Source: Crocodylus rhombifer (lineage: Eukaryota > Chordata > Crocodylia > Crocodylidae). Taken from it: DNA of 64,000 bases. Positions 1 through 10,903 of the stretch are shown here, one piece after another. The position numbers and the translations under genes were made by a program. A model generated the notes under the pieces. It was not told the DNA's origin, ran no database searches, and worked only from the letters and a program-made list of their open reading frames with translations. Position 1 is the first letter of the stretch. Each line of letters starts with the position of its first letter. The stretch spans positions 679,932 through 743,931 of the forward strand of contig JAVSML010025536.1 in the NCBI GenBank assembly GCA_038503035.1, read 5' to 3'.

Positions 1-330
1 ATGCCTTTCCCTATATTTCTATAGATGCGTGCCTTTCCCTATATATCTATAGATATATAGAGAAAGGCATGCATCTTCTAGGCTAAATATCTCTCTCTCT
101 CCATATAGATATAGATCTACAGCTCTATAGATATCTATATATAGGTGTGTAAGTGCGTATACATGTGTGTAAATATATGTATGTATATATATGCACACAC
201 GTACACACACATCTACACATACATACATATTTACACATACACACTGATGCACCTCGTGTGTGTAGCTTATGAGAGATGTATTTCCCTATACGTGTGTGTG
301 CGTGCACACATATATATGGAAACGCATCTC
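1..330. repeat. Microsatellite-rich block (TATA, CA/TG)
   Basis: Low-complexity DNA made of tatata, tatctatag and ca/tg runs. A 24-bp unit (gcctttccctatat...) occurs at 3-26 and again at 31-54. The open frames across this block are artefacts of the repeats. Confidence 0.9.
31..68. repeat. Short hairpin in microsatellite
   Basis: The arm gcctttccctatat (31-44) is matched by atatagagaaaggc (55-68) in inverted orientation with one mismatch, leaving a 10-base loop. It probably arose by slippage or inversion inside the simple repeat. Confidence 0.7.
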
Positions 331-689
331 ACACGCTACATATTGAATGCATACTCCATATACAGGCATTCAATCAGATGGTGGCTCTATATAAAAATAC
401 AATGCCTGGCATGAAACAGGTCCACTACAGATAGATCTCACACGCACCGAGATCATACATAAGCCATCTAGGCTGGCTACGCATCAAGCTAGATAGCAAC
501 ATCCACATATGATGTATTCGTGTAATAATTACAGCTGGAAATAGCTCCTATTCCAGGTATGGGTCTTTCCCAGGGGTGAAATAACAGATCAGGATGAAAA
601 GCAAACACGAAGTCCTCTTTCTAGCCATGCTCTTACCCTGGAGAAAGCTCTCTACTGTAGCTTGTCAGAGAAACTCGCTTTTTAAAATG

Positions 690-950
690 TCCTCCCTTGT
701 CACAGATATATGTGTGCGTATATCTATAATATATAGATATACACACATACACACACACATACATATATATACATATACATATATTATCTATATTTATATA
801 TACATGTATAATGTGTGTGTGTATATATATTATACATGTATTATACATATATACATACACATACACACACATATTTTATATATATATATAATGTATATAT
901 GTGTGTGTGTATATATAGATAGATAGATAGATATAGATATGTCTATAGAT
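690..950. repeat. Alternating purine/pyrimidine repeat (TA, CA, GATA)
   Basis: Long runs of atatat, acacac, gtgtgt and gatagata. Such alternating tracts can adopt Z-form or cruciform DNA and are length-polymorphic. Confidence 0.85.
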
Positions 951-960
951 TGAAAGCAGA

Positions 961-1260
961 CTTTCCAGGCTGTTAGCAACCCCTCGGTCCCGAGGTCGCG
1001 CCTGGCTGGACCCGCGGGGACCGGGCACCTTGTGCTCCCAGCCCCTTGCGCACCAACCCGCGGAGCAGGGCGGTGCTGAGCGCGAAAGCCCATCAAGCAC
1101 AAGTGGGAAGGCAGAGCCCAGGTCGTGGCAGAGCCAGGGATTCAACCCAAAGGGCTGGGAGGGGACCAAGGGGCCGGGCGGGCGGGGGCAGCTCGGAGGT
1201 CCCCGCCGCTCGGGAAGCGCTGGAGCATCCCAGGGAGATGACGGAGCTGCTCGAATAACT
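961..1260. promoter_or_regulatory. CpG island, candidate promoter
   Basis: GC content rises sharply over about 300 bases within AT-rich DNA. I count 24 CpG dinucleotides here, close to random expectation, whereas the neighbouring kilobases are CpG-poor. It includes ccgaggtcgcgcc, cccgcgggg and gccgggcgggcggg. CpG islands of this size in vertebrates usually mark promoters or other unmethylated regulatory DNA. Transcription direction cannot be read from the sequence. No first exon with a recognisable protein was found on either side, and a GC-rich repeat or orphan island is possible. The frame at 1030-1359 has a composition explained by the island itself. Confidence 0.5.
1090..1165 (-). repeat. 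MIR/CORE-SINE-like fragment
   Basis: The phrase ggtcgtggcagagccaggga followed by ttcaaccca matches the reversed MIR core (tgggttcaaatcctggctctgccac). It lies inside the CpG-rich block and may contribute to it. Confidence 0.35.
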
Positions 1261-2545
1261 CATTCATTGCACAAGTGCTTTAATGGCAGAGTAAACAGGT
1301 TGGGGGCAGACAATTTTCAAGCCTGTGTGTCTCTCTTTACTGGTTACCTTCGAGGATAAATCATCGCATACTGTAGGAGCAGCAAAGCACTCGTCCAAAG
1401 GAGATCTCAGCAAGTCTCCTCCCGGACAATAGTCCACCTCCTGTTGGGCTGGGTATCGATCAGGAGAGGAGCTGAAGATGTCACCACACTAAATATTTAC
1501 TGATCACACACAAATAGCCGGGACTTGAACGATTTTCTCCTGTGAGGAGAGCAGAGAGAGAAGGGTAAATCATTTTATTAGTGTGTATAAAGCAAAGAGC
1601 ACACTCTGGCTTGGAGTGTTTTAAGATGTGTCTTCAGCTGGATGAAAAGAGTTAGGGAAATCGATACGAAGTGATTAGGCGACCCAGTAGTGTCAAAGAG
1701 AGAGGCTGGGAATTTCATGGATTTGGTTATACCGGGGGGGGAGGTATGGAGAGATTAAAGGGAGGAACCCATTGTAGCAGAACCAATGAAAAAATATCAT
1801 CTAATCAGACCCGAAGAAGGTAGGGAAAGGAATAAGCCCCACATTTCTCCAGCATCGCAGCAGGCAGACAGGAGAGGGGAGGAAAAAAAAAAAAAAAAGA
1901 AAGAAAAAAAGAGGGACACACATGAAACACGAACAGGAGGAAAGATAGAAATGCTATAGGGAAAATCCAGGAGAGGGACATGCAAGTCCGCCTCCCATGT
2001 ACAGCAATGAGTGAAGCACGGAGAAAATGGTGACAAAAGGCACACAGCCGGAGAAAGGAGAGGGCTGGAGCAAATGACTGTCAGCCTCGGAGATCAAGTT
2101 GAAGGGACTTCAGCTCTGGATGTCCATCAGGCAGGAGCATCTCTGCCCACAGGAGCCGGGGGGAGGATTCAGCTTGGCTCTGGGATTTACAACCCAGTTG
2201 GCACACGTCTCTCCCCAGTCCCGCGTCTCCCTCCCAATAAAGGTGGCAAAAAAAAAGAAAGAGATCAGCCCATCACAGCCTCCGCACAGGGCATCTCCAA
2301 AGGGCTGCACCCCTGGCACCAGCAGCTCTGGACGGGGCACACATTGGCTTTAAAAACCCCTCTCCGCCCCCCTGGGGGCTTAACTTGGGGCATTTCTACT
2401 GCAGGAGCTTGAACCCCAGCCCTTCAGTGCATCCTCCTGCCCATTTTTCTGGGCACTGATGGCTTAGGAGTCTGCCTGCACCACTCAGGGGGCAGCTCCA
2501 AACCGACGAGGACCCTCTTGGAAGAGGCTCTTTAGAGAGGCAGGG
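1261..2545. other. Non-coding stretch, no gene seen
   Basis: Mostly unique sequence beside the CpG island, with an A-rich run near 1880-1910. If the island is a plus-strand promoter, first-exon sequence could lie here, but no convincing donor with a coding frame was found. The overlapping frames at 2011-2412 have no recognisable similarity. Confidence 0.5.
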
Positions 2546-2601
2546 CAAGGGATGTATTCCCCAGGATCAAGGACAAGGGATGTATTCCCCAGGATCAAGG
2601 A
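2546..2601. repeat. 28-bp perfect tandem duplication
   Basis: The unit at 2546-2573 (caagggatgtattccccagg and eight further bases) is repeated without change at 2574-2601. The absence of differences suggests a recent duplication. Confidence 0.95.
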
Positions 2602-2926
2602 CACTGGGATAACACTCAGCTGCTGCGAGCATCTCTGCTGTGGCAAACAGCAGGCAAGCGAGGCAACAGGACGGAGGGCAAGTTGGAGAGGCAGCTTGAA
2701 CCGCTGCTATTTTCCGAGAGGGAGGACAGGCATCCTAAGAAGCCTCTGACCAGCCCTGAGGGCTTTTCACTTCTCCCCCCCGGCTGCTAATTTTGCTGCT
2801 GGAAAGTTAGGGACAGCTGCATACAGTCAAGCCCTTTGCACCAGGGGAACTTTGCACGAGCCTTTGCAATGCCCTTCATCCAGAGCCTCTTCCCCCCAGT
2901 GCGGGGCCACTGCTGCTTCACTTCTA

Positions 2927-2954
2927 GGTGGTAGTGGTGGTGGTGGTGGTGGGG
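2927..2954. repeat. (GGT)n microsatellite
   Basis: Run of ggt triplets with one interruption (gta), ending in gggg. On the plus strand it is G-rich enough for quadruplex folding. Confidence 0.9.
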
Positions 2955-3314
2955 ATATTAGCTGCATTTCATGTCAGCCCACAGGGTTGATGCAGCTCTG
3001 TAGGATCACTAATGCAACAGGAAACCCGGGATAGACACAGCCTAATTAACAGTTTTCCATAGCTGAAGCGATTTTTAAGAATCCCAGTGGATTAGACCAA
3101 TATGTTCAGGTGCGAGGCTGCGAGGGCCTGCAACTCCTTTCACTATAATCTTATAACCTCCTTACCTAATTCCTTAGATCGCAGATAGGAAGAGTCTGAC
3201 CCTGGAGGTCGCAAGAGCTTGGTTTCATTAACCCTCCCCTCTCCAGCACAGAACCAAGGTTAACCACGCTCATCTAAAGGAAGTGTGTGTGTGTTGGGGG
3301 TGAGGGGGACACAG

Positions 3315-3328
3315 AAAAAAAAAAAAAA

Positions 3329-3380
<52 letters not shown>

Positions 3381-3394
3381 AGAAGAAGAAAAAA
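3315..3394. repeat. Poly(A) tract with GAA extension
   Basis: Fifteen A, then gc, then about 47 A, then gaagaagaagaa. The length and purity suggest microsatellite expansion or the tail of a retroposed insert, but no retrogene body is recognised on either side. Lysine-rich frames here are artefacts. Confidence 0.9.
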
Positions 3395-6345
3395 CCCCAC
3401 AAAACAACAAGGGACTTTGCAGGACTGTTTGATTCAGGCTGGATGCAAGGCTTCAGATGCTTTCTGCTCTTTTCCATTCCATTTCTCCCTCTAATCCGAA
3501 GGAAAATGGGGATGGAAAGAGAACAGTGTGCTCCGCCTCTGTGCCACACGCCTGTATCCATTGCACGCAGATAGGGCTTAGAAATGCACACTCATGTTGG
3601 TGGAACAATTCTTTTTATTCCATTGCAGATTTTCTTGTCCACTCTATTTTTTTGTTGGTGGCGGTGGTGGCGGCAAAGAGTGGAGCCTTCGAAAAATGAC
3701 AGCTCTTGCAAGAGGCAAAAGCACATTCGCCATCAGCAGCTTCCCCTTGAGCTCCTTGTTCCTAGTCAAACTATAACCCTTAAGGAAGACATCTAGAAAT
3801 GATTCCCAAAGTAGATTTGCCTGCTAGCACACCTGGCTGATATTTTAATAGGCAGTCCCATTGTATTGATTCAGGATTCATCACTGATGTTGCAAGTTAA
3901 TAACTCTCACATTATATCTATATGTCTGCCTACATAATTGCATACCAAAGAATATTACTGCAGAAGTTGTCTTTTTTTTTTTTTTTTTGCTGCATATTCT
4001 CTGCTCTTAAATCTTTTAATACATTGAACCGTTTTTTTGGGGGAAAAAAGGCTTTTGAACTACATGTTTAAGCAATGGAGTTGTTTGGTGCAATACAGGT
4101 TTCTATATATTTCACACACACACTGTCATATGCAAATCCTAACCTATGCATTTGAACTGCTTTTTTGCTCCCCCCCCCAGTCTGAAGACAGAAATATGTG
4201 CACTATTCAGAGGTGCGTACATTTTTGGTAAGTGCATTTAAATATGATCTCCATATATATTTATTATAGTTTCAGATTTTTTGGATAAAGCTGAAATAGC
4301 AAAGAATCTGCCTGCTGATTGATTCAGCTGTTTGCCTATTTAACAAACCCTGCCTTATATAGAAAATGATATTTTATCCCTCATTCGGCAAAACAGTCTG
4401 GTTTAGAAGTAAACAAAAATTAAGAACAAAAATGTAACAACAAAATTATTTTAATCCCTAGCTATATTTTTACTCTGCTTCCTTTCAAGAATGATGTCTT
4501 TATAGTGGTTTTTGATTTTTTGAGTGACATGTTCAAAAATAATTACTGGAATCACAGACTACTGCAAGTATGAGATCATAACATTTAAAATACTCAGTTT
4601 CAAAAATAAAACTGTTATCAAGTAATCAACTGTAAAAATGATCTATATTTCTTTTTACATCTTACAATTTTAAGGATTTTTTTTTTTCCACCGCAGAAGC
4701 ATAGACAGTTTAAGGAGGTATTTACTTTCTTCCAGGGCCCGTGTCAGGCATTACATAAATAGAAATACAGCTCTCAGAAACCACCCCCCCACAATAAGCA
4801 GACAGAGATATAGACAGACAGATATATATGTAAGCAAAGCTGAACAATATTAGATATGAAAGGAGGTGACAGCTTTTAATCAACTGCATATTTATAACCG
4901 CCATAATTAAAGCTACATTCTTGCCATTCTCTTTCCTCTGAAAGACTCCAGCTTTTTTGGAAATATGAAGTGCATATATTACACTCTATACCCTGAATTG
5001 AATTAAGATGAGCTATTTTATACAGTAGTAAAATAACTGTCTGCCCTCAATGCTTAAGTTTCAACTGCCTATCAATCTATGTATCATTTTCTTTAGATTT
5101 TTTTTTCCCCTCCTCCTGTTCGAAGACCTTGGTTAAAATGGTACTATGCTTGTATCAAAGTCTAATTTCTAACAGTAAGAAATTAATCAGTCTTATCCAA
5201 AATAATCCTGTGTGTTTGACTGAAGTAAATTGGATGAGATTTTTATCATGTTAAAGAGTTAAAGCAAAGGGATACCAGCAGTGAAAAATGGCACGTATGG
5301 TCTCTCCAGACTAGCTTGCATTATATCACATCAGGAAATACAAGTTTTAAAAACTAAGACCAGTTTTAGGTTTTCATAGGAAACAATTACATTCAACTGT
5401 GCTTCCAAAGAGAATGTTCCTTCCAGCTACAGCGCTTCACTTTGATCTGAGTATTATCTGGTAATAAAATAACCATATTCTGGCTTTTAAACATATTGGC
5501 GATTAAATAAATGTTATGCTTTCAATCACATTCTAACCTTTTTCTGGTAGAGACCCCTTAGCTGTATTCAGTGGAGTTCTTTTGTATTTGTTCTATATTT
5601 TAGTATATTTTGGTACTGTGTTTTAGGATTTGTGCTGCAGGGGTAGAAAATAAACTCAGAAACAGAGCGGGATCATTTCCAACCTGTGAAATGTGTGCTT
5701 TTTAGCATAGTTATTTAGTTCAGGCTTCTTTTGCACTTGTTGTATTCAATAATCATCCCTCATCTCAGTAACTACTGCAAAAACCATTTTGGCAATACAA
5801 TGATATGTATATATCCACGATTTTTTTTTTTTTTTTTTTTTTGCGTTTGGGAATTAATCATTTTGACTCATCCTGAACAGTTGACCACCCCTTTGTATTT
5901 CACACCCAGTTGCAGTACTTCGTACAGACATGGCAATGACAGCAGAGGCTGAGAACTCCGGTTCTTTAGAATAGGAGGAGGTGGGGGAGATTTTTAAAAA
6001 AAAAATATCCCTTAATAGTTCAGTTTCAGTACAACAATGAAACAGTTTTGATAACATTGCTCATGGGTTGCTCTGTCACATAAAGTTTTCTTAATAATAA
6101 AAAAAGAAGAAACTTTATCCCTCCAAAATTAAAATAGGGCAGATGTTGAGTATGGTTTATATTATACAGCCACGCCAGTCCTTTGCCTTTGGCACTAAGG
6201 TGTCTGACTTTTTCTTCAGCCTCTGTCTGTTTCTCACTGAAAGGTATGACTCCTTCCCTAGCTTTTGAGGTTGAATACTTTTCTTTTTTTAATCGGAGTC
6301 GTAAACAAATCATTTCATCATATACATTCTGTTATCTGCATTGCT

Positions 6346-6365
6346 CCAGCCAGCCAGCCAGCCAG
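6346..6365. repeat. (CCAG)n tetranucleotide repeat
   Basis: Five consecutive ccag units. Confidence 0.9.
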
Positions 6366-6554
6366 CGAGGAAAAGCTTTGGGAAAAAAAAAAAAGGGATC
6401 ATTCCACGAGCAGAAGAGAAAATCGAAGCAGTAAACACTGTTCTTAGAGAATTCGGCTCTGGATGGCTGTAGCTACACTTACGTGATGAGAGCGGGCTCA
6501 TTACAACTGGCTTCCAAGACCTAAGAGGTTTAAATTTGCTCACTTGCCAGCAGC

Positions 6555-6690
6555 ATTTTAGAGAGGCATAAGGCCCCATCACTTCAGATATTTAAAACTA
6601 GACTGGACAAAGCCCTAGAAAAGCTACAGTAGAATGGAGAGGGTTCTGCACCGACAGGGGAATGGAGCAGATGATTCTTATTGTTAACGC
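6555..6690 (+). mobile_element. Old CR1 3'-region fragment
   Basis: The text cttcagatatttaaaactag followed by actggacaaagcccta corresponds to the CR1 segment 'ggaggtttttaagactagactggacaaagccct' just before the 3' end. It is divergent and truncated, with no coding potential. Confidence 0.6.
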
Positions 6691-9035
6691 TATGAAAATT
6701 GTAGCTGTTCAGTTTTTGAGGACATTACGGTACTTTTCTTTCATATTAGCAGGGTAGAATTGATTGTTCATTTGGAGCAGCCAAGTTGAGACTGAGATGA
6801 GACATACAGCAAGCAGAGAGGGATGTTCAAGTTACTGCGGTTTTCAATGATAAAAATCGTATAGGATGGTGCTTTAGAACAACTCCCCCCCCACAAAAAA
6901 ACAAAAACAAAAACCAAAACCCACGCAGGGGACACGAAACACAGAAGTAAACTTTAATAAGCAACTGTTGGAAGTGAATCAGAATTTCTTTCTGAATTAG
7001 ATATTTGGAAGCAGGAAAAGAGCAAAAGCTATTTCACCCCCCCCTCTTTTTTTAAGGCGTTGCTAACTTTTATGATTTTTTTTTCTCTTCCTCTTTTACT
7101 ATCTGTCTTTGTGCCTCAGGGCCAGTGAAAGAACACTGCAGATTCTAGATTGCTTTCAGAGTTTGCCTTTGCTGATGATGGATTACCATGTCAATTTAAA
7201 CGGCATAGGATTAATTTGTTTCAATGATTTCTCTTTAGGCTGAATGCCAGCCTTTTTTCTATCTCTCCCCTTGCTCTTCAGAATAATAATATTAAAAAAC
7301 CCCCCCCTTAAAACAAACCCAAATGCTTTTGATATCCCACGTTAAAGAGACAATAATAGAAATAGACAAGTTAGGTGTAATGTTGCAACACAGTTATAGG
7401 TTTGAGTGTTTTTATCTCATTCTAAAAGGCTGAAGCATACAGTCAGTCACATTAAAATGAAATTGGATCCAACGTTTATTCAATAAATACTTGTCTTGTA
7501 GGTAATCCAGAGCAGAGTGCTTTTGACACATAAGGACTTAATTTGTCTTGGATAACAAGTTATTAATATGGCACATTTAAACTTGCCACCTACAATAAGG
7601 TCATTTAGATCTATAACATGACTTGCAGGATGGCTTTCAAGAACTTCATAAAAGCTAGCAACAAAGTTTGAGATAACATTTTCGCTCACAAATGCCGCTA
7701 CCCATTTGTGCATATTATTCCTTGCTCGCGTCATGTAAACAAGAGCATTTAGGCCAGCATGCTCCATCTAACTTGGGAAAGAGTATCAGGAGGGCACTTT
7801 TAAAAGCCAGCTGAAAGGTCTGAAGGAAGCAAGAAAAGCAAACCCACTTTAAAACGAATATTCTTTAAAGCGGTGCTGCTTTGCTAGCAAACTCATTCCA
7901 GCCTGCAAAGCGATACAACTGACATTGGTTCGGAGGTGACATTCTCATACATTCACACCAAGGCTCGTCCATGTGGTTTGCAAATGACTTGCTTTTAATA
8001 ATAAGCAAGGAAGTTTAAGCTTAATCCACCTATAAATGTTATTGCTCTCATTTGACTGTGCAATGTTTGTTCATGCATTAGCTGCATGTATAAGGAGAAC
8101 ATGCTTGTGGTCTGTGTAGAGCTGAGTACTCACGGATGCTTTGGTATGAAAGGTTTTGAAACCAAAGTGCTGCGCAATGAATTGTTCCAAAATGTGATAA
8201 ACTGGGAAAAGGATGCCTTCTGTTTCCCTACTTCCTCTGCCTTAGCCTCAAAGTGCCAGTAAGGGTTGTATTATGACAGGTATATTTTGCCTAGCGGGCA
8301 CACTATGCCGAAAGCGCTCTGCAGCCAGTATCTCTAGTTCCACAGTAGCTGGGAGCTTTGTTATGTTGCTTTAGTTTATAAAGTTCTTGGTTGCTCTCTT
8401 CAGAGTAGATTCTGTATCTTTAAGAAACTAAATCTCCTTTTTAAAAGCTCTTCCTGAGAAAAGGATGTTACACATGAGTAGAAAAATGCAGTCAAGAAAG
8501 GCTAATTGAATGAAAAGGGAGAATTAGGTTAAAAAATAGAATACAATCTAGTATCACATTTTCACTAGTGTAACCTGAAATGAAGGTGTCTCCAAGTCCC
8601 TAGTGATGCCAGAGTGTTTAGATGTTGGGCACAGATGGAGACACCTATTGAAATGTGTCTGAAGAAGATTAATAGGACTTGTCAGTGTTGGGAAAGCACT
8701 GCTTTGCTGTAAATTTCTACTAGCACAAGATGAATTACCGATGAATGCTCAGTTATCAACCCCATCACTATCATTCGACACTAAATCAAATTGAGCAGTT
8801 ATCTACAATCAGAAAATTTCTTTTAAAAATAGGCATACACCTTTAGGCTTAAATGCTTTAATAAAAACACCTCACAAGACAATACCTTCTGTGCTGTGTG
8901 GGTAGGCTTGCTAAGGGATATATTTTAAAGTTTTTTCACAAAAAAGCATCCACGTGTAGTGTAAAACTGGGCTTGTCAAATCACAGAAGTAATAATTCAC
9001 AAATTATTAGTTACATCATATAGCATCTTTAGTCT
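6691..9035. other. Non-coding stretch, no gene seen
   Basis: Mostly unique, low-CpG DNA. Segments near 7120-7260 and 7985-8100 read like conserved non-coding DNA, with homeodomain-type TAAT cores and no decay into repeats; this is an impression only. A 95-codon minus-strand frame at 7480-7767 has no recognised similarity and no visible splice context. Confidence 0.45.
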
Positions 9036-9106
9036 GGGCCTAATCCAAAGCCTATTACAGTGAATAAGAGGCTTTCCATTAACTTTAACGGGCTTTGGAT
9101 CAGGCC
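9036..9106. mobile_element. Short palindromic MITE-like element
   Basis: Left arm gggcctaatccaaagcctat and right arm gggctttggatcaggcct are inverted copies, about 17 of 21 positions by eye. The fold-back phrase 'gatccaaagcccattgaagtcaatgg' is frequent in archosaur and turtle genomes. Class unassigned. Confidence 0.65.
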
Positions 9107-10801
9107 TTATTCTATCTGTGAAACAAGGGTGTTTTTTCCGGGTGGCAAGAGAGGTTTCCCTACCTTAAAGACAACTTATCCAAACCACATTTTAAAGGCA
9201 AGTGGCTGTCAAGACTCAGCACATATGCAAGATAACAATAATAAAACATGTACATAGGCAATGATAACTTAATACAAAGAAGTGTGTGATGAATACATGA
9301 ATGATATTTGGTGAAATTTTTTTTCTTTCCATCTTTTCTTGACAACTTGCAAAACTACCACGGGCATTTACCAGCCTAAAGACAGAATCCACTAGCCTTG
9401 CCTTTACTGCAATGAGGATTAAAATCAAACAAGATGTTTTTGATTCACTCTCAAGAATTTCTTCCCTCTCAGCCTGGTCTAGTAGTAATTTTGCTAGGCT
9501 GATTTATTCCAGCATGTTTCTAAAAAGCATCCTTTCTTTTTCATTATTGGGGAGTGCAGTCACTTATGTTTGGGGAGGAAAACTTGGGATATTTCTCATA
9601 CCTCGTCTGTGTACCCAGACATATCTATGTGGTTAATCAATGACAACATTTCCAACCTTCAGAATCAGGCCTGATCTATACAACTTTTAATAACTGCTCA
9701 CTACCTTCTTGGCAAACCATTTATCCCTCTCTTTGTTTTCCTATACCTTACCCATGCTTTGTATTACTTTTTTGCTACGTATGACATGCTTCTTTCCCCT
9801 GGGCTGCAGCTCATGATAAAAGCTTCAAAGCTTTTGCCCATTTCCCGTCTTTACCCCTCAAAACCTCTTACGGATCAATCAAAAAAATAATCGCTGGGTA
9901 GGTGGTAATAGTAGTTTTCCTCTCTGTTTTCGGATTCTGGTTTGCACATTAAAATTCATGCATTTCCTGCTCCCCAACTGGTGTAAACCATTGGCTTTCA
10001 ATACAGCACAACTATTTTAAACCAATAGAGAATCCGGCTCTTTTAATTTATAACCCATTAAAACTTTCCCCTTAACATCTTTTTTTGAGGGCAAAATTCT
10101 TTATGTATGTTAATATTACAGAGAGTACTACTGCAGACTTTCACGTTTTGCCAGAAACAAAGAGCATATTAATAAAGTCGAATGCAGTGAAAAACTAGCT
10201 AGATTGCAGTGGCGGAGAATTATGAACTAGTGAACATAATCCATAAACTCCATTTGGTTACTATAATACTCCAATCTGTATTTATTACAACCCCACTCTG
10301 ATGCTTATACAACCAAAATTGCTAGATTTATACACTCTAATGGTTTCACAATGGGAAAAACCTGTGTTCTTTATCTTTCTTTTCCTGTCCCAAATAACCC
10401 CCTTCCACATACACTCCAGGCTTTTCTGGACCTTGTCTGGGTTTAATCACAGGCTGCGGGACAAAATGTGCATTATTAAGAAATATAAATATTTTCAGAA
10501 GCAATCAAAGGGTTGAAAGATTGATTCGGCATGTAGATTGGATTTAATTCGAAGCAGCTTTGTTCTAATGAGGACTACTGGAATACAAAGACAGCAGCCG
10601 CTTATGGCCACCAGTTGGGAACTTCGAATCCTTGCAATAACCTGTCAAGAATTTCAAGGAACTGCTAGGTACTAAGGAACAAAGTGGCGGGGGTAGCTGG
10701 GGGTCTTAGTGTTTTCAACCTCCTCCTCCAGAGAACAGATTAACATTTCATAGGAACTGTCTTGCAAAAATGACAGTTATGTCTAATTTCTCATGGCATA
10801 T
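9107..10801. other. Non-coding stretch, no gene seen
   Basis: Unique AT-rich DNA. Short frames (for example 9412-9636) lack any recognisable domain. Confidence 0.5.
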
Positions 10802-10903
10802 GGGGCCAAATTCTGCTGATCCTCACTCAGGCAAAGCTCCTGCTGACTTTAACAGTTGTTTTGTTTAAGGAAGGACTGCAAAAATTGAGTGGGAATGGGG
10901 CCA
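10802..10903. mobile_element. Decayed fold-back repeat
   Basis: Begins ggggccaaattctgctgatc and ends actgcaaaaattgag...ggggcca, with roughly complementary arms around 'aaagctcctgctgactttaa'. It resembles a common archosaur/turtle fold-back repeat ('ggccaaattctgc ... gcagaatttggcc'). Confidence 0.5.

Larger units (their letters stand above)
2955..6554. other. Non-coding AT-rich stretch, no gene seen
   Basis: Unique AT-rich DNA with homopolymers, including T runs near 3973-3988 and 5820-5842. One small exon-like block at 4181-4227 has a strong acceptor (a C tract ending in cag) and a gtaagt donor, but only 47 bases. No coding gene can be supported. Confidence 0.5.

Noticed and set aside
19..926. 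Several open frames rich in Y, V, C, H and I on both strands
   Set aside because: They are translations of ca/ta microsatellites with no codon structure.
3285..3591. Lysine-rich and phenylalanine-rich frames
   Set aside because: Products of the poly(A)/poly(T) tract at 3315-3394.
4181..4227. 47-bp exon with excellent acceptor and gtaagt donor
   Set aside because: Too short to judge coding, and no partner exons in phase nearby could be confirmed.
7480..7767. 95-codon minus-strand frame that reads like a soluble protein
   Set aside because: No motif recognised, no splice sites of quality at its ends and no neighbouring exon; chance is sufficient in AT-rich DNA.
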